A stretch of DNA of 51,672 nucleotides, taken from the NCBI RefSeq assembly GCF_944327235.1, contig NZ_CALVHE010000008.1, positions 1-51,672 on the forward strand, written 5' to 3'. The DNA is from an uncultured Desulfovibrio sp. Lineage in GTDB: Bacteria > Desulfobacterota > Desulfovibrionia > Desulfovibrionales > Desulfovibrionaceae. A program made the position numbers and the translations under genes. Under the pieces are notes generated by a model that did not search any database, had not been told where the DNA came from, and saw nothing but the letters and a program-made list of their open reading frames with translations. Of this stretch, positions 27,661 to 36,144 are shown one piece after another (within the stretch, counting starts at the first letter, position 1; each line of letters begins with the position of its first letter).

Positions 27661-28023
27661 CTAATCGCCACGCAGGGTCTCGTCTTCTTCCTGCTTGGCC
27701 TTGCAGTTGATGCAGAGTCGGGTGACAGGGCGGGCCTTGAGGCGCGGCACGCCGATCTCTTCCCCGCACTCTTCGCAAATGCCGTAGCTGCCGTCTTCGA
27801 TACGCTGCAGCGCGGACTGGATTTTGCGGATAAGGCGGCGTTCGCGGTCGCGGATACGCAGGGTGAAGGAACGGTCCGATTCGGCAGTGGCCCGGTCGGC
27901 CGGGTCAGCGAAAACTTCGTTGCTGTCGGTCATCTCTTCCAGCGTGCTGTCGCCCTTCTGCTGCGCTTCTTCGAGCATCTGGTTCAACAGATTGCGGAAA
28001 AATTCCAAATCCTTGTGATCCAT
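27661..28023 (-). CDS. dksA: DksA/TraR-type RNA polymerase regulator
   Basis: 120 residues. The N-terminal coiled coil carries the acidic tip motif DPADRA at 40-45, and the C4 zinc finger is Cys83, Cys86, Cys104 and Cys107. DksA binds the RNA polymerase secondary channel and, with ppGpp, retunes rRNA and stress promoters. It is shorter than E. coli DksA (151 residues) but complete by motif. GGGAGG precedes the ATG. Confidence 0.9.
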   Translation of the reverse strand: MDHKDLEFFRNLLNQMLEEAQQKGDSTLEEMTDSNEVFADPADRATAESDRSFTLRIRDRERRLIRKIQSALQRIEDGSYGICEECGEEIGVPRLKARPVTRLCINCKAKQEEDETLRGD

Positions 28024-28144
28024 GAAACCTCCCGGGAAGCAAACTGTCGCCTCCCTAGTCAGGGTAAGCTGAACTGACGACTTCTACAGGGTAAATGATA
28101 CTTTGTAAAGCCGTCGTCTGCCGTCAGATATGTCTGCCGGAGAC

Positions 28145-29296
28145 TCAGTCGGTTTCTTCTTCCTCAACGCCGTCAGGCTGCGGGCCGCACGGCGCTCCGT
28201 GCAGACGGATCTTCTGCTCGGCCCGTATGGCTTCGCGGGCGGGCTCCCAGAGCGGTTCCTGCCAGAAGCCTTCACGAGCGGGCATGACCCTGCCCTGCCA
28301 GCTGCCTGTCTGTCCTTCGGCCGTGTGCCATTGCGCCCGGACGCCCACGCCGTCCCCGGCCTCGGCTTCGCGCACGGCCCGGCCGGAATACGAGGCCATG
28401 AGAGCGGCGGCCGCGGCAAGGATATGGTCGGGCCACCGGGAGGCCAGACGGCCCACGGCCAGCGGGCCGGGGATGTCGGCAAGGAAGATGCGGGCGTCGC
28501 CGGGCCGCGTGGCGGCCTGCAGGGCCTGATTGTCGCCGCTGTTGCGGCCGATAGCCAGCCAGTAGCGATCGCCGTTTTCCTCATGCCAGAACTGCCGTCC
28601 CAGATTGGCAAGCGCGAAGTCGCCGCTGTCGGGTGCGGGCAGATGGGCCAGTACCGGCCAGTAGCGGCGGGCGTTTTCCTTTTCGGTCAGTTTGCAGCCG
28701 CCGCCGGGGGTGGGGATGTCCGTCAGGCCGAAATGCCGGGCAAGTTCAAGCTGGGCATGGCGGCCGCGTCCGCTGATGGCGGGCAGGCGCTCCCGGTCCA
28801 CGAGGCCGCTTGTTTCCATGGGCGTCGGCTCCAGCAGACGGGCGCTGAGGGGCCGCAGGAGGATGTCGCCCACCCCGGCCTCCCGCCGGATGACATTGAG
28901 CACGTCCCGCCGCTGGGACATGGGACGCTGTCCGAGCACTTCCCCGGTGGCCAGGAAGCAGGCTCCCACCTCTTCCATGTACCGGCGTGCCCGGCGCAGG
29001 AGGAGGATCTTGCAGTCCACGCAAGGATTGAGGGTCTTGCCGAAACCGTGCGCGGGGCGCTCGCGCAGCATGGCGCAGAAGTCGTCAGCGACATCCAGCG
29101 CGTCGATGTCCAGCGCGTGGCGACGACGCCAGCGCGGGACGGCGGAGGGTTCACCGAAAAAGGGAGAATGGCAATGCAGGCAGCGGACGCGCAACCCCTG
29201 CTCTTCCAGGACCTTGGCGGCCAGGATACTGTCCAGACCGCCGGAAAACAGCACGATGGCCTGCGGGGATGGTGACATGTCGGGATGATGTGGCAT
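28145..29296 (-). CDS. PP-loop ATPase, MnmA/ThiI-like, with an extra C-terminal domain
   Basis: 383 residues. The N-terminal PP-loop SGGLDS is at 18-23, and a CVDC pair (Cys92, Cys95) follows, as in tRNA-thiolating enzymes of the MnmA/ThiI group. A GGGCKLTEKE segment near 200 resembles the end of the MnmA-like core. The rest (about 215-320, with YWLAIGRNSGDNQAL) is a separate domain that may be a small NFACT-R-type RNA-binding module. I infer tRNA sulfur modification without naming the base. The ATG at 29296 has AAGGCG upstream; one at 29278 is an alternative. Confidence 0.72.
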   Translation of the reverse strand: MPHHPDMSPSPQAIVLFSGGLDSILAAKVLEEQGLRVRCLHCHSPFFGEPSAVPRWRRRHALDIDALDVADDFCAMLRERPAHGFGKTLNPCVDCKILLLRRARRYMEEVGACFLATGEVLGQRPMSQRRDVLNVIRREAGVGDILLRPLSARLLEPTPMETSGLVDRERLPAISGRGRHAQLELARHFGLTDIPTPGGGCKLTEKENARRYWPVLAHLPAPDSGDFALANLGRQFWHEENGDRYWLAIGRNSGDNQALQAATRPGDARIFLADIPGPLAVGRLASRWPDHILAAAAALMASYSGRAVREAEAGDGVGVRAQWHTAEGQTGSWQGRVMPAREGFWQEPLWEPAREAIRAEQKIRLHGAPCGPQPDGVEEEETD

Positions 29297-29344
29297 GTCG
29301 CCTTGTACGGGATGGACGGGGCGGATGGCAAGCGAAAAGGCCGG

Positions 29345-29965
29345 TCAACGACGCTCCACCCACCATTGTCTGTCCACGCGGCCGTACCACCAGCGGTTAT
29401 GGTCGGCGGTCAGCAGTTCCTCGGCCAGCTCCTTTGCCCAGGGGGTCCGCAGGCGCTGTACCGCGCTTTCCAGCCATTGGGCCGCAAAGGCGTTGCCGCG
29501 GTCCAGCTCGGCCTTGAGATTGCAGATCAGGTCCAGCTGATCGGCGTCGCGGGCCAGCCGGGCCTCCAGCGTCTCACGGGCCTCGAATTCGTCGTATACG
29601 GAGAGGACCTCTTCCTCGAGACCGGTCCCGTCCACGGCATCGGCCAGCGCATCACGGGCCCGGCAGGTGTCGTAACGATGATTGACGTAGTTGAAGTCCC
29701 CGGTCCGGGCCTCGTGCAGATCGTGCAACAGGCAGAGCTCCAGCACCCGCCCGGCGTCGGCCCCGGCCAGCCGGGCCAGGACGAGACCGATGACGCTCAT
29801 GCGATAGCTGTGCTCGGCCACGCTTTCCCTGCCGGAACCAAGGAAGGCATAGCCGCTGCGGGGGGTATGCCGCAACATGCCCGCCTCGTGGAAGAGATCG
29901 GCCAGCCGGGCGCGCCGTTCCGTATCCAGAGCGGGCGCGGGCTGTGTGGTGCTGTCGTCGTTCAT
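29345..29965 (-). CDS. HD-domain hydrolase, YfbR/HDDC2-like
   Basis: 206 residues. The metal ligands of the HD superfamily are visible: His52 in AEHSYR, His81-Asp82 in LLHDLHEA, and the Asp of RDADQLDL. The pattern and length fit 5'-deoxynucleotidases of the YfbR/HDDC2 type, which is an inference. The start at 29965 is chosen over 29998 because GGAGAAG precedes it. It follows the sigma-54 regulator gene by 29 bp and may share its transcript. Confidence 0.8.
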   Translation of the reverse strand: MNDDSTTQPAPALDTERRARLADLFHEAGMLRHTPRSGYAFLGSGRESVAEHSYRMSVIGLVLARLAGADAGRVLELCLLHDLHEARTGDFNYVNHRYDTCRARDALADAVDGTGLEEEVLSVYDEFEARETLEARLARDADQLDLICNLKAELDRGNAFAAQWLESAVQRLRTPWAKELAEELLTADHNRWWYGRVDRQWWVERR

Positions 29966-29994
29966 GGCTTCTCCGTGGACGTGCGCGGTCGGCA

Positions 29995-31364
<1,370 letters not shown>

Positions 31365-31368
<4 letters not shown>

Positions 31369-32846
31369 GCCTTCTCCTTGACGTTGTGCCGGTCTTCCTC
31401 GGCCACGGGGAGCCGCAGACTGACGACGGTCTCGCCGCGCCGTCCGTTTTCCGCCTGACGGGAACGAACGGCCACGCTGCCGCCGTGGGCCTCCACGATC
31501 TTGTGGACGGTGGCCAGTCCCAGTCCCGTGCCGTGCCCCTTGGTGGTGAAGTAGGGATCGAAGATATGCCGCAGGTTCTCGGGAGCGATACCGTGGCCGT
31601 TGTCCGTCACGTCCAGCCGCAGCATACGGCCTTCACGGGCAATGTCCAGCCGCAGGCGCGCCTGCCCTTCCAGCGGCTGGTCGTCCGCACCGCCCTGCAG
31701 GGCATCCAGCGCATTGAGGCAGATGTTGAGCAGGGCCTGTCCCAGCCGGTCGGGGTCGATGCTGGCCGGCGGCAGGCCCGCCGCGGCCTCGCTTTCCAGC
31801 TCGATATGATGCTGGGCGGCATCCTGCCGGATGAGACGCAGCACATGCCCCACCACATCTTCCAGCCGGGCCGGACGCAGGTGGATGTCCGTGGGCCGGG
31901 AAAGGCCGATGAGATCCGTGATGACGCGGTTGAGCCTGTCCACCTCGCGCACCATGACCTCGGCGGCCTTGCGGTCGTCGCTCTCTTCGGGGAAACGCTG
32001 GCCGAAATAGGTGGCGTATCCCTTGATGGAGCTGAGGGGATTGCGTATCTCATGGGCCACGCCGGCGGCCAGCGTCCCCACGGCGGCCAGCTTTTCCTTG
32101 CGGCGCATCTCCTCTTCCAGACGGCGCACCTGCCCCTCGGCCTTGCGCAGGCCCCGGCGGGACTGCCGGGCGCGTTCGGCATAATACAGCGCCACCAGCA
32201 GCGCCAGACCCACCAGCAGCGCCACGCCCGCCAGGATGATCATATAGTCCCTGTCCTGACGGCGGGTGATGTCGAAGGGGGACGGGTCGAGGCCCAGGAA
32301 GATGACCGGCGTGGGGAAGCGCCCCACAAGCTCGGGCGGGGGCGGCATGAACTGGCGGTAGACCACGAATACCGGCTTGTTCTCCATGTGCAGGAAGCCG
32401 TAGCGCATGTTGCCGTCTGGATGGAGCTCGGCCATGCGGGCCTCGTCCATCTCGCGGCCGTCGAGCAGCAGGATCTCCCCTCTCCGGCTGCGTTCGCTGT
32501 GGGCGAGGATGGTGCCGTCCGGCATGGTCACGGCGATGAAACGTACGTCGCGGCTGTTGCCCAGCGTATCCAGCAGGCTTTGCAGGGGGATCCCCGCCTG
32601 ACTGCGCAGGCCCAGCCCGAGGACGCGTTCCAGCGTCCCCACGAGCGTGGAGCCTTTTTCCGCCAGCAGACGGCCCATGGCATCCTCGTTGCGGTGGATG
32701 GATCCCACGGCCAGCAGGGCCACGATGAAAACAAAGATGAAGGCCGCCCCGCCCAGCACGAGACCTATGGGCGGCGCGCTTCCCTGCGGCTCATCAGCCG
32801 CGGACGGCGAGACGGCGGGGGCATCCTGTAAAGAAGGGCGTGTCAT
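31365..32846 (-). CDS. Membrane sensor histidine kinase (ZraS-like)
   Basis: 493 residues. One membrane segment at about 27-49 and a second at 202-222 enclose a periplasmic sensor domain of about 150 residues with segments such as [17 protein letters not shown]. The cytoplasmic part carries the phospho-accepting His265 in [12 protein letters not shown], the N box [10 protein letters not shown], and G boxes DNGHGIAP and GHGTGLGL. The His-rich ligand of known ZraS is not obvious, so zinc is not proven as the signal. It overlaps the regulator gene and is divergent from a ZraP-like gene. No clear ribosome site is seen. Confidence 0.9.
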
Positions 32847-32948
32847 GGACAGAGTATATGCACGGAGAGCGGCACTGTCATCCGGGCAGCGAAAATTTTA
32901 GCGTTACGGGGCGTATGCGCTGTTCCCGCCGCCGTGGAGGCGTCCTTC

Positions 32949-32964
32949 TGGCGTGATTATTGCA
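32949..32964 (+). promoter_or_regulatory. Sigma-54 promoter of the ZraP-like gene
   Basis: TGGCGTGATTATTGCA: GG at -24 and GC at -12 with exactly 10 bases between. It lies 88 bp before the ATG of the gene at 33052 and in the divergent region opposite the sensor kinase. Confidence 0.72.
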
Positions 32965-33051
32965 AAATATTTTCATCCGGCCGGACTTGCACGGGCAGCG
33001 TGCTTGTTGTTATGCAAAGACTGAGGCCGTATTCTGTTCAAGGATTCGACG

Positions 33052-33480
33052 ATGCAAACTCTGGTGATTGTTTTGCTGCTCCTGCTGAGCCTGACCCTGC
33101 CGTCCGCCGCGCTGGCCGGCGGTCATGGTCATGGCGGCGGGCATCGGCAATATCGTGATGTGGAAGAGTGGCTGTCCGAACTGCCCGCGGAACAGCGGGA
33201 ACGTGCTCGTTCCATACTGGATGAGGAGCGCCCCGCCATCGAGGATCTGCGGGCGCGTATCCACGCCAAGATGGATGAGCTGGACCGCCTGAGCTATAAT
33301 GCCAACACGCCTTCGGACGCCCTGCCCCGGCTGGGTTGGGAACTGCAAAAATTGCGGGACAGCCTGCGTGGTCAGTACCGGCGGGTGCGGGAACGTCTGC
33401 AGGTCGAGGCGGGCGTAATCTTCCCCGTCAATCGGGGAAGGGGCTGCCGAAGCATGATCAAACCGGCTTTTCCGCAATAA
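33052..33480 (+). CDS. Small periplasmic ZraP/Spy-like protein
   Basis: 142 residues. A signal peptide (MQTLVIV, Leu-rich core, cleavage near AALAGG at 24) is followed by a His/Gly-rich metal-binding-like stretch (GGHGHGGGHRQY) and an amphipathic helical region with LPAEQRERARSILDEERPAIEDL, in the style of ZraP/CpxP/Spy chaperones. The last ~20 residues (GVIFPVNRGRGC onward) depart from this pattern. AAGGATTC lies before the ATG. The divergent kinase-regulator pair and the sigma-54 promoter at 32949 suggest envelope or metal stress control. Confidence 0.8.
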   Translation: MQTLVIVLLLLLSLTLPSAALAGGHGHGGGHRQYRDVEEWLSELPAEQRERARSILDEERPAIEDLRARIHAKMDELDRLSYNANTPSDALPRLGWELQKLRDSLRGQYRRVRERLQVEAGVIFPVNRGRGCRSMIKPAFPQ

Positions 33481-33532
33481 CGCATTGCGGAAAGTGCCGC
33501 ACCTCGCTACATTTTTTGAAGTTTGCGCCATG

Positions 33533-33566
33533 AGCCTCCGTTTCCTGCGGGAACGGAGGCTTTTTT
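33533..33566 (+). terminator. Terminator of the ZraP-like gene
   Basis: AGCCTCCGTTTCC pairs with GGGAACGGAGGCT (a near-perfect stem), followed by a run of T. Confidence 0.87.
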
Positions 33567-33715
33567 AGGGCCTTTTGCCGTTGAAAAAGGCAAAAGCCGA
33601 GGCGGCGGACAGCGCCGTCAGGCCCAAACCAGGCAGAAACCGTATCTTCCCCGCGAAACGACAGACCGCATGGTTTGGAAGGCGAAGCGTTGCAAACTGG
33701 AAATGCTCTGGTATG
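33567..33715 (+). repeat. Family B hairpin repeat, copy B4 (long form)
   Basis: Begins AGGGCCTTTTGCCGTTG, with the first hairpin TTTTGCC/GGCAAAA, and continues with GAGGCGGCGGACAGCGCCG and GGTTTGGAAGGCGAAGCG. It ends AAATGCTCTGGTAT. The opening AGGGCC resembles the family M terminus more than other B copies do. Confidence 0.65.
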
Positions 33716-33870
33716 AGCGCCCTGCCTCGGCGGCAGGCCGCGCGTTCTTCGTCGCTGTTTCCTTTGGGTTAGGCTACGCTTTCAAAAGGAGCGATCCCGG
33801 ACGGACGTCCCCGTGGGGCGGAGATAGGCCGTTTACCGCTGTCTGCATCGGCAGGGCGTGCGAAATTTGA
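33716..33870. other. Intergenic stretch with nothing recognised
   Basis: Contains one short hairpin (CCTGCC/GGCAGG) and no credible gene. It precedes the sigma-54 control region of the next unit. Confidence 0.4.
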
Positions 33871-33874
33871 ACAG

Positions 33875-33893
33875 GTGTTTAAAAAATGAACAC
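33875..33893 (+). promoter_or_regulatory. Possible activator-binding inverted repeat
   Basis: GTGTT, 9 bases, AACAC, located about 117 bp upstream of the sigma-54 promoter at 34010, a usual distance for an NtrC-type enhancer site. Binding is not shown. Confidence 0.4.
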
Positions 33894-34009
33894 GGCCGGG
33901 CCGAAGGTGTACAAATAGTGCGCAGTATGCGGGGGCTGGGGCGAGATCGTGCCGGGCCTTTGAGTAAAAAGTCAATTTAATATATTGATATTAAAGAATA
34001 AATAATGTT

Positions 34010-34025
34010 TGGCACGCGGGTTGCT
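34010..34025 (+). promoter_or_regulatory. Consensus sigma-54 promoter of the small-protein unit
   Basis: TGGCACGCGGGTTGCT fits TGGCACR-N4-TTGCW at every defined position. The predicted start lies near 34036. Downstream are three small genes at 34102, 34233 and 34481 on the same strand. Confidence 0.88.
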
Positions 34026-34101
34026 AAAAAGAGGGCGAAGGCGACGAGTACGCCGCCTCCTCAAAAAAGAAGACAACAGAATACAGAATACAGGAGACAG
34101 G

Positions 34102-34206
34102 ATGACGACCCTGATGGTTGCCGCGGCAGTTCTGGTCATGCTGACCCCCGGCATACGACGGGCGGCATATCAACCGCAGGAACGACGCGTTTCGGGCCGC
34201 CGCTGA
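34102..34206 (+). CDS. 34-residue membrane or exported peptide
   Basis: Starts at ATG after a good ribosome site (AGGAGA, 5 bases upstream). It encodes a hydrophobic N-terminus (MTTLMVAAAVLVMLTPG) followed by an Arg-rich tail (RRVSGRR). It is the first reading frame after the predicted sigma-54 start and ends 26 bp before the next ATG. It may be a small membrane protein or a leader peptide; no family is recognised. Confidence 0.5.
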   Translation: MTTLMVAAAVLVMLTPGIRRAAYQPQERRVSGRR

Positions 34207-34232
34207 CAGGACGTTTTCTCAAGGAGTATACA

Positions 34233-34436
34233 ATGAGCAAGATGTTGATGATCCCCGTACTCATGGCTGTGATCGCCGGCGGCAGCCTCTTTGCTTCCGA
34301 AAGTTTTGCCGCACAGGGTCATGACGTTTTCGATAAGGGAGCGATCTCCTGCCCCGGCAGCTCCGATATGGCCAGTGGCCTTGAAGCGGGCTGGAGGGGA
34401 CACGGCGACCATCATGGCGATGGTCACGGATGCTGA
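34233..34436 (+). CDS. Small exported His-rich peptide
   Basis: 67 residues. The signal peptide (MSKMLMIPVLMAVIAGGS, cleavage near SFAAQG) is nearly the same as that of the ZraP-like gene at 34481. The mature part is about 40 residues and ends in GHGDHHGDGHGC, a likely metal-binding tail. It lacks the helical chaperone region of ZraP/Spy. AAGGAG lies 6 bases before the ATG. It probably arose by partial duplication of the downstream gene followed by divergence. Confidence 0.68.
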   Translation: MSKMLMIPVLMAVIAGGSLFASESFAAQGHDVFDKGAISCPGSSDMASGLEAGWRGHGDHHGDGHGC

Positions 34437-34480
34437 AACAGACTTTTTTCCCGCTGACAGGCGATATTATTTAGGAGCAG

Positions 34481-35041
34481 ATGATGAACAAGAAGCTGAT
34501 GATCCCCGTGTTGATGGCAGTTCTCGCAGGCGGCAGCCTCATGACCACTGAAAGTTTTGCCGGTCCCCATCATGGCGGCCCCCGCCACGGCGACGGCTAC
34601 GGCCCCGGATATGACGGTCGCGGCCCCGGCATGGGCCCCTGCTACGGCGGGCCCGGATATGACGGTCCGGATTTCCGTGGCGGCTGCCCCGGCATGGGCT
34701 GGGGACACAAGGGACATCATGGCCACGGTTTCTACCGCGCCATGTCGCCTGAACAGCAGGCTGCCTTTGACAAGATCGTCGATGATTTCAGCCCGCGCAT
34801 GGAACCTCTGCGTGATCAGATATTCGTGAAGCGGCAGGAACTGCGCGCCCTGCGCAACGCCAGCAATCCCGACGTGAAGCTGGTGCGCCAGACCGCCGAA
34901 GAGCTGGTCAAGCTGCACAATCAGATGGCTGATCTGCACGATGAGATGATGGACAAGATCGCCAAGGAAGTGGGCTTCCCCGACAGGCCCGGCCGTCCGG
35001 CCAAGGCTCCCGGAGCCGCCGAGGAACGCGTCCAGCAGTAA
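34481..35041 (+). CDS. Periplasmic ZraP-like metal-responsive chaperone
   Basis: 186 residues. Signal peptide with cleavage near SFAGPHH (about 27), then a Gly/His/Pro-rich stretch (about 28-85, repeated GPGYDG and GHKGHHGHG), then an amphipathic helix bundle segment MSPEQQAAFDKIVDDFSP and LVKLHNQMADLHDEMMDKIA typical of ZraP/Spy. By family it binds metal such as zinc and buffers periplasmic proteins under stress. TAGGAG precedes the double ATG. It is the last gene of the sigma-54 unit. Confidence 0.82.
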   Translation: MMNKKLMIPVLMAVLAGGSLMTTESFAGPHHGGPRHGDGYGPGYDGRGPGMGPCYGGPGYDGPDFRGGCPGMGWGHKGHHGHGFYRAMSPEQQAAFDKIVDDFSPRMEPLRDQIFVKRQELRALRNASNPDVKLVRQTAEELVKLHNQMADLHDEMMDKIAKEVGFPDRPGRPAKAPGAAEERVQQ

Positions 35042-35216
35042 ACGACGACACAACGATATAACGCGCAAAGACACGCATTTCGTGAAACTTCCCGCCAGTG
35101 GCGGAAAGCATACATCCTCCTCACACTCGTTCAGTAACCTTCAACCAATGACAACTCCTCCTCACAAGAACAAGAACAGAAACCTCTAACCGTTGGAACA
35201 TCCTCCCTCTCTCGCG
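35042..35216. other. 3' untranslated stretch of the ZraP-like unit
   Basis: Low-complexity, A/C-rich sequence without a gene. It leads to the terminator at 35217. Confidence 0.4.
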
Positions 35217-35250
35217 CAGGCCGCCGTCCCCCCGGCGGCCTGTTGCGTTT
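35217..35250 (+). terminator. Terminator of the small-protein unit
   Basis: CAGGCCGCCG pairs with CGGCGGCCTG around a C-rich loop, followed by TTGCGTTT. It is about 180 bp after the last stop. Confidence 0.7.
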
Positions 35251-35307
35251 CATCGTCCCGCCGTCTCGGCCGGTCCGGAGCCGGGAGGCCGCTCTCCTTG
35301 GAGTATT

Positions 35308-35412
35308 TTCAACGGCCTGTCGTTTCGTGAAAAAACGCGGTCATTCCGCGTGGTTTGGGCCGGGCGGCGCTGTGCCGCCGCCTCGCATTTTGCCTTTTTC
35401 AACGGCAAAATG
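35308..35412 (-). repeat. Family B hairpin repeat, copy B5 (short form, inverted)
   Basis: Read on the minus strand it starts TAGAGCATTTTGCCGTTG with the GGCAAAATGC arm, then GAGGCGGCGGC and the GCGG...CCGCG stem, and ends GAAAATACTCC. It lacks the GGTTTGAAACGC hairpin of the long form, like B6. Confidence 0.68.
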
Positions 35413-35414
35413 CT

Positions 35415-35993
35415 CTATCGCCGCACATCTTCCTGTACGTCGGCGGCATCGAGCAGGCGCGGGGCCTGCGCGCCGCCATCCCCGGCGGCTTCGGCGGGAT
35501 GCTCCGTCGGACTGACCGCCGCGAGCGTCTGTTCCCTGATGTCCGGGCGACTGCGCCACTGGGCGAATTTGATGCGCCAGTCGGCAAACTCATGCGGCGT
35601 GCGCTCAAGGATGCTCTCCTGTTCCTGCAGCCAGTTGTTGAACAGCTGCAGCCGGAACTGGAAATCCCGGCTGTCCAGTATGGTCGCGGCCGTGCCCTGC
35701 GGGATGCTCCGCCCTTCCAGCTCTTCCAGCACGAAGCGGCAAACGGCCTCGCGGGAGTTTTCAAAACTGGCTTCCCGGCCGTCCACGAGCCGGGCCAGCG
35801 GCAGGAGGTGGCTTTCCCGTTCGGCCAGACGCTGCCGTGCGGCATCGTCAAGGCGGATCAGCAGCCGCGGTTCATCGTCGGGGCCCTCCCCCGGCGATTC
35901 CTCAAGAAAGGAGAAACGCAGCCAGCTTTCAAACATGACCGCCTCGAGTATGCGTTCCGCCGCGTCGGGCATGGGGTCCTTTTCCTGTGTCAT
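35415..35993 (-). CDS. Conserved cytoplasmic protein of unknown function
   Basis: 192 residues, acidic and mostly helical, with segments such as ILEAVMFESWLRFSFLEES and QFRLQLFNNWLQEQESIL. No signal peptide, membrane segment or catalytic motif is seen. The Ala/Gly-rich tail looks disordered. AGGAGAG precedes the ATG. It is divergent from the UvrD-like helicase and abuts repeat B5. Confidence 0.65.
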   Translation of the reverse strand: MTQEKDPMPDAAERILEAVMFESWLRFSFLEESPGEGPDDEPRLLIRLDDAARQRLAERESHLLPLARLVDGREASFENSREAVCRFVLEELEGRSIPQGTAATILDSRDFQFRLQLFNNWLQEQESILERTPHEFADWRIKFAQWRSRPDIREQTLAAVSPTEHPAEAAGDGGAQAPRLLDAADVQEDVRR

Positions 35994-36144
35994 ACAGCTC
36001 TCCTGTTATGATGTGCGCCCAGTGTAGGGAGGGGGCTCCGCCGTCGTCAAGGGCATGTCTGACCGACTTGGTCGCGGGTGGCCGTGCGGGATGGGATGGG
36101 CCCGGCCTCTGGAAGGTCCGCCGCCTTTATGCTAGCTTGGAAAA

